Below are positions 55,472 through 63,462 of a DNA stretch of 64,000 bases, piece by piece. A model generated the notes under the pieces. It saw only the letters and a program-made list of their open reading frames with translations. It made no database searches and was not told the origin of the DNA. How positions within the stretch are numbered: the first letter of the stretch is position 1; each line of letters begins with the position of its first letter. Source of the stretch: JAIVGV01 sp031425275 (GTDB taxonomy: Bacteria; Acidobacteriota; Blastocatellia; Pyrinomonadales; Pyrinomonadaceae); NCBI GenBank assembly GCA_031425275.1, contig JANPJA010000057.1, forward strand, positions 1 to 64,000, written 5' to 3'. The position numbers and the translations under genes were made by a program.

Positions 55472-55616
55472 AAGTAGTGTCCTACTTTCAGCTTTCCTCT
55501 GCGCCCCCTCTGCGGTTCTCTGCGTCTCTGCGGTGAATGATAGTTAATCAGGCGCTCACCGCAGAGACGCAGAGGGCGCGGAGGGGGCGCAGAGTACAAA
55601 TCAAATTAGGACACCA
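55472..55616. repeat. Long inverted repeat, family F
   Basis: About 145 bases. The outer arms agtagtgtccta and taggacaccac are complementary, and the inner words ctctgcgtctctgcggtga and tcaccgcagagacgcagag are exact complements. It fills much of the 308-base gap between two cytochrome genes. Its mirrored ends give it the look of a small non-autonomous element. Confidence 0.85.
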
Positions 55617-55623
55617 CCGCCCA

Positions 55624-56556
55624 TCAAGAGCCCATGCGGAAGTTCTGCCGCTTGTGGCAGAGCCGGCAATTGTTGAAATCGGCGTCGCCGAAGACGACCC
55701 GCCCGCCGTTGCCGCGACGGTCGTTGTGACAGGTCATGCAACTCTGCGCGCGACCCGTTTGGAAGTGCTGTGCGACGCGGGGCAATGTCACCTGTCGCGA
55801 CTGCGCGAGGCCGGGCCGGAGCCGGTGGCAGTCGTCGCAGCGCAAACGCTGGCGCGCTCCGTGCGCCGTGTGACTGAAGCTCGCGGCGAAGGCGGCGCGG
55901 TTAACGCTCGTGGGCGAATAGCGCGCGGCCGGAGTGTGACAGACGCCGCACGAACCGATGTCGCGGCCGGCTGACCGGGCCCCCGGCGTGTGGCACGAAT
56001 AGCACTGCGCGTGCGCGCCGAGGCCGGCGGGGATGGTCAGCGCGGCCGGGCGACGCGCGACGGGACGGTGGCACGCGACGCAACCCGCGGCGGGGCGGGC
56101 CGCGCCCGCGTCGTGCTGGGCGTGATCGAAACGCGCGTCGAAGCTGGCGAGGGCGGGGAAATTTTTAACCGGCGGGTCTTGCCCGTCGAGGTTCGTATGG
56201 CAGATGGCGCACATCGGGACGTTCTGCGTGACGAACTGCGGGAGGTGACAATCGGTGCAGGCCTTGTGTCCGGGCAGACGCGGCTGGGTCGAGTTGTCGC
56301 GCCGGTCGTGACAGGCCGCACAGGCGAGCGAGGCGTGGCGCGGGCTGTTGTGCATGAAGCGCGAGAAGTCAGCACCGGCCTGCGCCCGCGAGGCGGCGAA
56401 ACTCACGGCGCGCGATTCAAGGAACTTGGGGCGGGGGTCGGCGGCACGGCCACCAACGAGTGTCGAGGCGAGCGCGAAGACGGCGAAAGCGATTAGCGCG
56501 GCCAGAGACACGCGGGCCCGCGCGTCGCGACCCCGCACGCGGCCGCGTCCGTACAT
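55624..56556 (-). CDS. Nonahaem cytochrome c
   Basis: 310 residues from ATG 56556 (longer option at 56592); chosen for the AGAGG about 7 bases upstream. An N-terminal membrane segment or signal (about 14-35: RVSLAALIAFAVFALASTLV) is followed by nine CxxCH sites, all typical: CAACH, CTDCH, CAICH, CVACH, CYSCH, CGVCH, CDDCH, CMTCH, CRLCH. Many extra His residues precede these sites. No catalytic domain is visible, so electron transfer is the likely role. Confidence 0.92.
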   Translation of the reverse strand: MYGRGRVRGRDARARVSLAALIAFAVFALASTLVGGRAADPRPKFLESRAVSFAASRAQAGADFSRFMHNSPRHASLACAACHDRRDNSTQPRLPGHKACTDCHLPQFVTQNVPMCAICHTNLDGQDPPVKNFPALASFDARFDHAQHDAGAARPAAGCVACHRPVARRPAALTIPAGLGAHAQCYSCHTPGARSAGRDIGSCGVCHTPAARYSPTSVNRAAFAASFSHTAHGARQRLRCDDCHRLRPGLAQSRQVTLPRVAQHFQTGRAQSCMTCHNDRRGNGGRVVFGDADFNNCRLCHKRQNFRMGS

Positions 56557-56668
56557 TTTCCCGCCTCTGTTGTGATCGCCTCCGGGCATCATTTAGGTTT
56601 TCCGCATCACGCCCCTCGATTCGTCGATCTAAATTCAGGCGGCGCGGGGCTGGCCGGATTGGTCAGGC

Positions 56669-58069
56669 TTACTTAACCACTTCGCGGCAGCGTTCGGGCG
56701 TCGCCGCTTCGATCCCTTTCGTGTTCTTTTTCTCCTTGACCGCGCTGGCGTAAACGGCCGCGTAGTGACCGCACGGTACTTCCGCCGCCGTGCTCACAGG
56801 CGGCGAATGACAGAGGGCGCAATCGAACTTGGCATCCTTGCCGCGCTCGCGCAACTCGCGGAAGACCGAGAGCCGAAGCTGAGCCGTGCCGGAGACCGCC
56901 GTGTGACAAGCCGTCGAAGCGCAGGTCAACAACTGCACGCGGTTCTCTCTCAGGCGAAAGATTTCGAGAGTCGTGGCTTTACGCGCCGAAGCGTGGCACT
57001 GCAAACAAGTGATCGGGACTTCCTTGCCCTCGTCGTTGGTGCGCTTCTTGTGCGGCTCGATTTCGTGAGCGAATTTAGGCGAGACGCGCGGGGGCCACGA
57101 TCTCGATTGCGCCGACAATAAGCGCGAGGCCGACGCCGGAACGATGCGCGGCACGGCCGCGACCGCCGCCGGCCGCGAGTTGGTGTTCGCCCGAGAGTTT
57201 GAGGTTGGCCTTGGTGTGGTCGCGGCAACGGCGGCGGCGGGCAGCGGCTTCAACGCAACGGCCTGATTGCGGTGGCAGCCCGCGCAGTTCGAGGCCAGCG
57301 GCGCTTGCTCGCGCCCGTCAACGTCGTCGCGCCAGTGGCACTGGAAGCACGTGGCGTGGCTCGTCGGCGTCGTCATGAACGTGCCCGGCTCCGGCGCGAA
57401 GTCCGCCGGCCGCGGCGCCGGCTGCTGGCGGAAGTCGCGCGTGTCAACTTTGTGGCAATACTGGCAGGTGGCCGTCGTCGTCGCCTTGTCGCCGAGGATG
57501 CGTTTGAACTGGATCAGCGAGGTGGCTTTGACGTGATTCGAGTGCGGGAACACGTCGGCGAACTCGGCGGGCCGGCCCTCGCGCGGGAACTCGTGGCGGG
57601 CCTCGCCGCGCGGGGCGACGACGGTGTGACAGTTCGAGCAGATGACGGGGCGCGCGCCGCGGAAGAACTGCGGGCGGTGACACTCGACGCACGAAGGGTG
57701 ATCGGGGTAATCGTTGATGTCGGGCCGCTCGAACGACTCGATGCGGTGACAGGCGGCGCAGTCGCGACTCAAGTGCTTGGCCGAAGAGTGCGAGAAGTTC
57801 GAGTAGTCGATGGCGGGACGCCGGGGCGAGCGCCGGCCGCCGGGTTGCGCGCGAATTCTCGCGGGCGTTTGCGCGCCGGAGGCCGCGACGCTAGTGACGG
57901 ACGGAGCGCGCGTCGCGGCGAAAAAACAAGACGCCGTCGCGGCGATCAGCGCGAGGGCGCAGAGTCGCGCGTCAAGGCGCCGCCGCGGCGGCGACCCCTG
58001 GGGTGAACTGTCGGAATTATTGGCGCTTTGAAAAAGACTCACACGGGTGCGCGCGACGTGCCGCCTCAC
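56669..58069 (-). CDS. Nine-site multihaem cytochrome c with one CX4CH motif
   Basis: 466 residues. A long basic N-terminus and a hydrophobic stretch (about 36-56) suggest export. Eight CxxCH sites (CAACH, CVECH, CSNCH, CQYCH, CFQCH, CAGCH, CLQCH, CALCH) and one CASTACH, a CX4CH site as seen in some c3 cytochromes. A Pro/Ala/Ser linker splits six N-terminal sites from three C-terminal ones. The start is GTG 58069; a second GTG at 58042 is possible. This gene follows a small open frame in the same direction. Confidence 0.9.
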   Translation of the reverse strand: MRRHVARTRVSLFQSANNSDSSPQGSPPRRRLDARLCALALIAATASCFFAATRAPSVTSVAASGAQTPARIRAQPGGRRSPRRPAIDYSNFSHSSAKHLSRDCAACHRIESFERPDINDYPDHPSCVECHRPQFFRGARPVICSNCHTVVAPRGEARHEFPREGRPAEFADVFPHSNHVKATSLIQFKRILGDKATTTATCQYCHKVDTRDFRQQPAPRPADFAPEPGTFMTTPTSHATCFQCHWRDDVDGREQAPLASNCAGCHRNQAVALKPLPAAAVAATTPRPTSNSRANTNSRPAAVAAVPRIVPASASRLLSAQSRSWPPRVSPKFAHEIEPHKKRTNDEGKEVPITCLQCHASARKATTLEIFRLRENRVQLLTCASTACHTAVSGTAQLRLSVFRELRERGKDAKFDCALCHSPPVSTAAEVPCGHYAAVYASAVKEKKNTKGIEAATPERCREVVK

Positions 58070-58081
58070 GGGCGCGGCGGC

Positions 58082-58294
58082 TCATGCATTCAAGGGCGAA
58101 GAGTTGCTGTCGAGATCGGGCTGATCGATTTCGGTTGTAACACAGAAGGCTGGGGCTGACAACGCGAAACTGTCTGGCGAAACTACGAACTCCGTGGGGC
58201 GCGTCGGGAAGTCTAACTGGCGGGGCCGCGGGCCGAAATTGTCGGGCGTTAAGTCCGGCCGAACAACCGCCACGGCCAGTCGATCACGTTTCAC
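58082..58294 (-). CDS. Possible small protein in the cytochrome operon
   Basis: A 70-residue open frame. Its GTG overlaps the stop of the TPR gene as GTGA, and its stop lies 12 bases before the next cytochrome start, the spacing expected of a real operon gene. But the sequence has no domain, a mixed codon use and no Shine-Dalgarno need. It fills what would otherwise be a 221-base gap. I rate it low. Confidence 0.25.
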   Translation of the reverse strand: MKRDRLAVAVVRPDLTPDNFGPRPRQLDFPTRPTEFVVSPDSFALSAPAFCVTTEIDQPDLDSNSSPLNA

Positions 58295-59007
58295 CGACCG
58301 CTCTTCCCCGCCCCGGTCGAAGCCGCCGGGGCCGGCGCGGGCGTTTCGATCTCCTGACGAAGCCGCGTGATGGCTTCGTTGGATGGGTTGAGGGCTTCGA
58401 GTTTGGCGAGCGTGGCGCGCGCTTCGTCAATCGCGCCATTTTTCGCGAGGGCGAAGGTGAGCAGTTGGAGCGAAGGCTCGTGGCGCGAGTCGCGCTCAAT
58501 AGCGCGGCGGAGTTCGATGACCGCGCGGTCGTAATCGGGCGGCTGGTTGAGCAGATGGACGCGGGCGAGGTCGGCGCGCACCGACACGTTCTCCGGGTTC
58601 ATCTGGAGCGCGGCCGCGTACCACTTCGCGGCGGTGGTGAAGTTGGCCGCGTCCGAATTGACGTGGCCGAGCGCGACGACCGGCTCGACGTTACTCGGTT
58701 GGATGGTGTTGGCGCGGAGCAGAAACTCGATGGCGTCGTCGAACCGCTCGGCCTCGTAGAGGGCGCGGGCCGCAACCATTTGCGCGTCGAAATTTTGCGG
58801 ACTCTCGCGCGCGCGCTTCAAGGACTCTTCGGCCTCTGTGCGCAGCCGCTCCTGATCCGCGACGGCGTTCGAGGGCAACTGCCGGCTTTGCTCGGGCGTG
58901 CGCGCGCCCGTCGCCGCGCGCTGGTTCGCCCAGCTCGCGAAGGCGAACCCGAAGAACAACCCGAAGCCGATGCCGACGAGCGAGAAAAGGACGGAATCCC
59001 GGTTCAT
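58291..59007 (-). CDS. Membrane-anchored TPR protein (paralogue of 62536-63300)
   Basis: 238 residues: an N-terminal membrane helix (about 6-27, LFSLVGIGFGLFFGFAFA), then TPR-like repeats: MVAARALYEAERFDDAIEFL, AAKWYAAALQMNPENVSVRADLA, LLNQPPDYDRAVIELRRAI. The TPR region resembles the CcmH/NrfG-type interaction module. It shares architecture and the N-terminal GFGLFFGF/ALGFFAG segment with the gene at 62536, so the two are paralogues flanking CcsA and ResB. Role in apocytochrome handling is inferred. Confidence 0.85.
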   Translation of the reverse strand: MNRDSVLFSLVGIGFGLFFGFAFASWANQRAATGARTPEQSRQLPSNAVADQERLRTEAEESLKRARESPQNFDAQMVAARALYEAERFDDAIEFLLRANTIQPSNVEPVVALGHVNSDAANFTTAAKWYAAALQMNPENVSVRADLARVHLLNQPPDYDRAVIELRRAIERDSRHEPSLQLLTFALAKNGAIDEARATLAKLEALNPSNEAITRLRQEIETPAPAPAASTGAGKSGR

Positions 59008-59032
59008 AGTGATCAGTGACGCGACGAGCGGT

Positions 59033-59109
59033 GGTTAACCGTGACGGGTGACAGGTGACAGGTAATACCTCGTCTCATCCTGTCACCCGTCACGGTTTAC
59101 CCGTGACGG
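59033..59109. repeat. Palindromic repeat, family B, between TPR gene and CcsA gene
   Basis: ggttaaccgtgacgggtgac faces gtcacccgtcacggttta with an inner core of about 25 bases. It lies between two minus-strand genes, a few bases after the CcsA stop. Confidence 0.8.
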
Positions 59110-59111
59110 CT

Positions 59112-60749
59112 TTAGGCATACGAGTGGAGGCCGGGAAGCAGGTAGCTGACGCCTAAGTAAGTGAAGATGACGAGCAGGAATGCGACGATGGCGAAATAGG
59201 CCGAGGGCTTGCCCGTCATGCCGCGCGCGATGCGCGAGTGGAGGAAGCCGCCGTAGGTGAGCCACGCCACGAACGCGCCCGTCTCCTTCGAGTCCCAGCC
59301 CCAGTAGCGGCCCCACGACTCGTTGGCCCAGATCGCGCCCGTGATGAGCAGGATGGCGAGGCCGGCGAAGGCGACGCTCGCCGTGCGGTACATCAGCCCG
59401 TCGAGCTTGTCGGCCGAGGGTAAGGCCGCTCGCAGTTTGTCCGTGCGGAAGCTGAAGAGGAGCGCGAAGAAGGTCGCGGCGAAAGCCGTCACGACGGCCG
59501 AGAATTCGACGGGGTTGGCGTTCAAGCTGAGACGAAGCGAAGACCCGCGCTGGCTCAGAAACTCCTCGGTCGTACCGCGCAGCCGCGAGGCCGGTATGGC
59601 CTTCACCTGATCCGGCGACATGCCCTGCTCGCCGGCCATCCACGCGCCGAAGCCTTCGTACTGCGCCGACTCGTAGCACTTGTTTGTGAAGCTGCTCCCG
59701 CCGGGGCACGGGCCGAATTCCCCGCCCTTGATCTGCGCCGCCATCAGCACGATGGCCAACCCCTGCGCGACGAGCGCGCCCACCAAAAGCCGATGCCCCC
59801 ACGCGCGGGCGGCGGCGTCGCCCTTAAACACGTAGCGCGCGTAGAGGAAAATGACGCCCGCCATCAGCAACGCGGCCGCGACGAGCGCGGGGCCGACATA
59901 AGGAATAATGACACGGAACGGGAGCGACATTCGCGAGCCTTCAAAGACGGTCGAGGCCGCGTAGTTTCCCGTCAAAACAATACGGCCGATCTGTCCGCCG
60001 ATGGTCGCGATGACGGCGATGGAAAAGATACTCGACCAGATCGCCATCGACTCCGGCTTCGTCCCGACCTTGAGCAAATAGAGGACGGCGGCGGCGAAGC
60101 AGACGAGCGCGACGCCGTAGGCGATCGAGGCCGTGCCGACGTGGATCGGCCGCCAGTAGGAGTCGAGCACGGGCGGTAAGTTGATGAACTCGCCGCCGAT
60201 GAAGCGCGCGAGGATCAGGATCAGCGCGGCGATCGGCAGGCTGAGCGCGCCGATGAAACGGAAGCTGCGCCGCCCCGAGATCAGCATGGTCGTCAGGCCC
60301 GCGCCCATCGCGAAGGCGAGCGAGAGATCGTAGAGGTTGGCGAAGGGGATGTAGCGCCACACCCACGGCATCTGGTCGGGGCCGTACCCGTTCTTTTGCA
60401 GGATCGCGAGTTCCCTGTCGTGCGCGGCGACCCAGCGGATGAGCCAGCTCGACAAATTGAAAAAATAGCCGAGTCCCGCGCCCCACAACCCGATCTTCTG
60501 CGCCATCCCCGACGGGGCGTAAAGGTTCGTCAGGAGAAAGGCCGCGCCGACGAGATAGCCCGCGAGCGCGAGCATCATCAGCGCGCCGTCGTCGATGAAA
60601 TTCTCCCCGCCCGCCCAGATGCGCCACAGCGTCAACGCGAACGCGCCGACGATGGGGATGAGGGCCGGCAGGTAGGCGCGCAGCGACCACGCGCCGGCGT
60701 CTAGTTTCGGCGCGGTAATTCGCGCCGGCGTATCCATAACTTCACTCAT
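59112..60749 (-). CDS. ccsA: Cytochrome c maturation protein CcsA/ResC
   Basis: 545 residues, many membrane helices. The haem-handling WWD signature is clear near the C-terminus: WANESWGRYWGWDSKETGAF. It exports and presents haem with ResB in system II. It is larger than the usual 300-400 residues because of extra N-terminal helices and a large loop with a Cys pair near residues 350-430 (FGPCPGG, TNKCYE). It overlaps the ResB gene by four bases. Confidence 0.9.
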   Translation of the reverse strand: MSEVMDTPARITAPKLDAGAWSLRAYLPALIPIVGAFALTLWRIWAGGENFIDDGALMMLALAGYLVGAAFLLTNLYAPSGMAQKIGLWGAGLGYFFNLSSWLIRWVAAHDRELAILQKNGYGPDQMPWVWRYIPFANLYDLSLAFAMGAGLTTMLISGRRSFRFIGALSLPIAALILILARFIGGEFINLPPVLDSYWRPIHVGTASIAYGVALVCFAAAVLYLLKVGTKPESMAIWSSIFSIAVIATIGGQIGRIVLTGNYAASTVFEGSRMSLPFRVIIPYVGPALVAAALLMAGVIFLYARYVFKGDAAARAWGHRLLVGALVAQGLAIVLMAAQIKGGEFGPCPGGSSFTNKCYESAQYEGFGAWMAGEQGMSPDQVKAIPASRLRGTTEEFLSQRGSSLRLSLNANPVEFSAVVTAFAATFFALLFSFRTDKLRAALPSADKLDGLMYRTASVAFAGLAILLITGAIWANESWGRYWGWDSKETGAFVAWLTYGGFLHSRIARGMTGKPSAYFAIVAFLLVIFTYLGVSYLLPGLHSYA

Positions 60750-62281
60750 GATTCCACCTCGATGGGTTCACCGGTGATCGCGCTTTTGAGCCGCTTGAAT
60801 CTGTCTTCGAGCGCGACCTGATTGCGGTTGACGCTCGCGCCCATGGTCACCTCGAAGCCCGCGCCGTCGCGCGGCTCGACGAGAGTCCAGAAGCGTTGGT
60901 GCGAGAAAAAGAAAACCATTGATAGCGTCAGGCAAAGCAACGCGCTCCCGACGTAGAAGACGGTCGCGCCGGGGTCTTTCTGGACGGAGAGGACGTGCGC
61001 GTCGGCCACCTTCTCGAAGCTCGCGAGGCGGAACTTGTACCCGCCGACGGCGCGGCCCACGGGCGCGCCCGTGGGTAACTCCTGCGCGAAGGCGAAGGCC
61101 CGCTCCTGCTTGCCGTCGGGCGTGCGCACCAGCAGTTGCGCCGCCGGGTTGTTGTACTCGCCCGAGGCCGTCGTGATCTGACCGCCCTGCATCGTGAAGT
61201 CGGGCTGAAAGCTCAGCAGCTCGATGCGCGTGCCGTCGGGGAGCGTGGCCGAGCCGTCGCGGGGGATGGCGACTTCGACCGGCTGTGCGCCCGACTCGGG
61301 GCTGGCGCGCAAGTTGATCTGGCGGGCGCGGCCGACGTTGATGAAGCTGGCCTGGAAGAAGCGGTAGCCGCGGTAGTCGTGCGGGTTGTTCATGTGGACG
61401 ACGGCCGTGTGCTCGCCCGTCTCGTCCTTGATCTTAATGTGGGTCAGCCAGTCGATGGTGTTGTCGGCCGTGATCGGGCCGTCCAGACGGATGAGCTTCT
61501 GCTGGATGTCAGTGCAAGTCACTTCAAACGGGAGCGGGAGCGACGAGCGGCCCAACTGCAACCCGCGGTCGTCGAGGTTAAAGACCGTCTCGGATATCTG
61601 GGCCGCGCTGTCGCCGGGGGCGAGCGGCATCTGGCCGTTGTGCTCGAACATGTTGGTCAAAAACCCGCCGAGGAAGATCGTCAGCAGCGCGACGTGGACG
61701 GCGTAGGCCCCGAGCCGGTTCCAAGTGTTGCGCTGCGCGAAGACGACCGCCGCCCCGCCCGGCCGCTCCGTCACGCGCGAATGTTTCAGGCCGACGGCCT
61801 TGTAAGCCTCCTCGATCCGCCGGACAGCCCCGTCGCGCGAGTCGGCCGCGAGGTTGAACGAGTCGTGAACCTCCTGCGTCTTGAGCCACGTCCGGCCCGC
61901 GTTGGCCTTCGGCTTGCGGACGTAGGCGAACGCGCCGGGGAAGCGGTCGATGGAGGCGAGCACGATGTTGAGCGAGAGGACGAGCAGGAGCAGGTTGAAG
62001 TACCAGACGTTGTAGATGTCGAACCAGCCGAGCGTGCCGAAGAGGAGCCGCGTGGCGGGCGTCAGGCCGGCGAAGTACAGGTCGAATTTATCGACCTGCT
62101 TCTGCATGACGAGCATTCCGATCATGCTCAGGGCGACGAGCAGCATCAGCATCGTGACGCCGAAGCGCACGGAGCTGAGCAGGTTCAGGACGCGGGTGAT
62201 GACGGACGCCCCGGCGCGTTCGGACTTCGCGGGGGCGGCCTCGACACGTATCTCGGCCTTGGTTTCTTCGAGTGCGGACAT
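60746..62281 (-). CDS. resB: Cytochrome c maturation protein ResB/Ccs1
   Basis: 511 residues with four membrane helices (about 35-60, 80-115, 185-205 and 440-465) and a large periplasmic domain between the third and fourth (about 215-435). The N-terminal LSSVRFGVTMLMLLVALSMIG and the segment WFDIYNVWYFNLLLLVLSLN are typical of ResB. The periplasmic part (VEVAIPRDGSATLPDGTRIE) fits. It works with CcsA to attach haem to CxxCH sites, a clear need for the 29 sites encoded beside it. Starts at ATG 62281. Confidence 0.93.
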   Translation of the reverse strand: MSALEETKAEIRVEAAPAKSERAGASVITRVLNLLSSVRFGVTMLMLLVALSMIGMLVMQKQVDKFDLYFAGLTPATRLLFGTLGWFDIYNVWYFNLLLLVLSLNIVLASIDRFPGAFAYVRKPKANAGRTWLKTQEVHDSFNLAADSRDGAVRRIEEAYKAVGLKHSRVTERPGGAAVVFAQRNTWNRLGAYAVHVALLTIFLGGFLTNMFEHNGQMPLAPGDSAAQISETVFNLDDRGLQLGRSSLPLPFEVTCTDIQQKLIRLDGPITADNTIDWLTHIKIKDETGEHTAVVHMNNPHDYRGYRFFQASFINVGRARQINLRASPESGAQPVEVAIPRDGSATLPDGTRIELLSFQPDFTMQGGQITTASGEYNNPAAQLLVRTPDGKQERAFAFAQELPTGAPVGRAVGGYKFRLASFEKVADAHVLSVQKDPGATVFYVGSALLCLTLSMVFFFSHQRFWTLVEPRDGAGFEVTMGASVNRNQVALEDRFKRLKSAITGEPIEVES

Positions 62282-62535
62282 CGTGTTGAAGTCTATCTCG
62301 GCAACTTTAACCGTGAAGTAACGGCGATGAAAAATCCTGCCGGCGCGGGCCCGGGCCGCAGGTCATGTAATGACCAAATCATACCTGAGCGCCAACCCTT
62401 TGCGCAAAGTCGTCACCCTCAGAAAATGTCGCCCAAACTCGCGCGTCAATTACGTAATCGCGTGTGCTATCATTCCCGTTGAAAATAACTTCTGACCCGA
62501 TTCTTAAACATTCCACCAGCGAGCATTTCTCGAAG
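62282..62535. other. Divergent intergenic region between resB and the second TPR gene
   Basis: 254 bases with a lower GC content than its neighbours. TATCAT (62468-62473) could be a -10 for the plus-strand TPR gene, but no good -35 lies upstream. A short palindrome cggcgcgggcccgggccg-like stretch is near 62340. No gene is supported. Confidence 0.4.
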
Positions 62536-63300
62536 ATGAACATCCGCAACCTACTCTTCTGCGTCGGCGGCCTCGCCCTCGGATTCTTCGCCGGTCTCTA
62601 TCTCGCTAACCAAATTAATGTGCCCGCGCGCCCCGCGCCCGACGCATCCGCGGCGGCCTCCGAGGGTGGAGGCACGGCCGGCCCGCTCGACGCCGAAAAA
62701 TCCGGCGGCCCGCTCCCGCCCGGCCACCCCGACATTAGCTCGACCGCCTCGGACGGCTCGCCCGCCGACCCGAACGGCGCGGCCGCGACCAACGCCGACG
62801 CGCAGAAGGCCATGGAAGCGGCCGACCGCCAGACCGGCGACTTCGATCTCCAACGTGAGGCCGCCCGCACCTTCTTCAACCTCCGCGCCTACGATAAGGC
62901 CGCGCTCTATCTCGACCGCGCGCTCAAGCTCAGGCCGAAGGACGCGGACGCGCTCGTCCTCGCGGGTAACAACAAGTATGACGCGGGCGACTACCCGGCC
63001 GCCGCCGCCTTTTACGAGCGCGCCCTCGCCGTCAAACCCGGCGACGCGGACGTGCTGGGCGATCTCGGCAACACCTACTACCAGCGGCAGCCGCCCGATT
63101 ACGCGCGAGCCGTGGAGGAGTATCGAAAGGCCGTCGCCATTAATCCCCGCCACGAGGTTTCCTTGCAGAACATGGCCTCGGCCTCCGTCAAGTTGGGCGA
63201 CAAGGCGGCGGCACAAGAAGCGGTTGAAAAACTAGCCGCCGCCAACCCCGCTAACCGATTCATCGAGCCACTCCGCGCCGCCGTCGCACAGATGCCGTGA
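62536..63300 (+). CDS. Membrane-anchored TPR protein (paralogue of 58291-59007)
   Basis: 254 residues from ATG 62536 (MNIRNLLF). A membrane helix at about 5-22 is followed by a Pro/Ala/Gly/Ser-rich region to about 90 and then TPR units (FNLRAYDKAALYLDRALKLR, AGDYPAAAAFYERALAVKPGD, PPDYARAVEEYRKAVAINPR). The motif QRQPPDYARAV matches the NQPPDYDRAV of the paralogue. It is on the opposite strand from the cytochrome block. It may bring apocytochromes to CcsA/ResB; this is inferred from context. Confidence 0.85.
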   Translation: MNIRNLLFCVGGLALGFFAGLYLANQINVPARPAPDASAAASEGGGTAGPLDAEKSGGPLPPGHPDISSTASDGSPADPNGAAATNADAQKAMEAADRQTGDFDLQREAARTFFNLRAYDKAALYLDRALKLRPKDADALVLAGNNKYDAGDYPAAAAFYERALAVKPGDADVLGDLGNTYYQRQPPDYARAVEEYRKAVAINPRHEVSLQNMASASVKLGDKAAAQEAVEKLAAANPANRFIEPLRAAVAQMP

Positions 63301-63455
63301 GTAGCTGTCAGCTATTAGCTGTTAGCTGTTAGCTCAGCAACGAACCAAGAAGTGAATTCAAAAGGCGTTAGGCACTCTGATTCAGAGTGCCTAACGCCAT
63401 TCCTTTTGGCTAACAGCTAACGGCTAACAGCTAACGTCTAACAGTTAACAGCTAG
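63301..63455. terminator. Bidirectional hairpin nested in a family C repeat, between convergent genes
   Basis: The central perfect 17-bp arms ggcgttaggcactctga (63364-63380) and its complement (63382-63398) are followed by TTCCTTTT, and are flanked by agctgttagctgttagc words on the left and gctaacagctaacggc words on the right. It lies between the plus-strand TPR gene and the minus-strand partial gene. Confidence 0.8.
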
Positions 63456-63462
63456 AAGCTTT

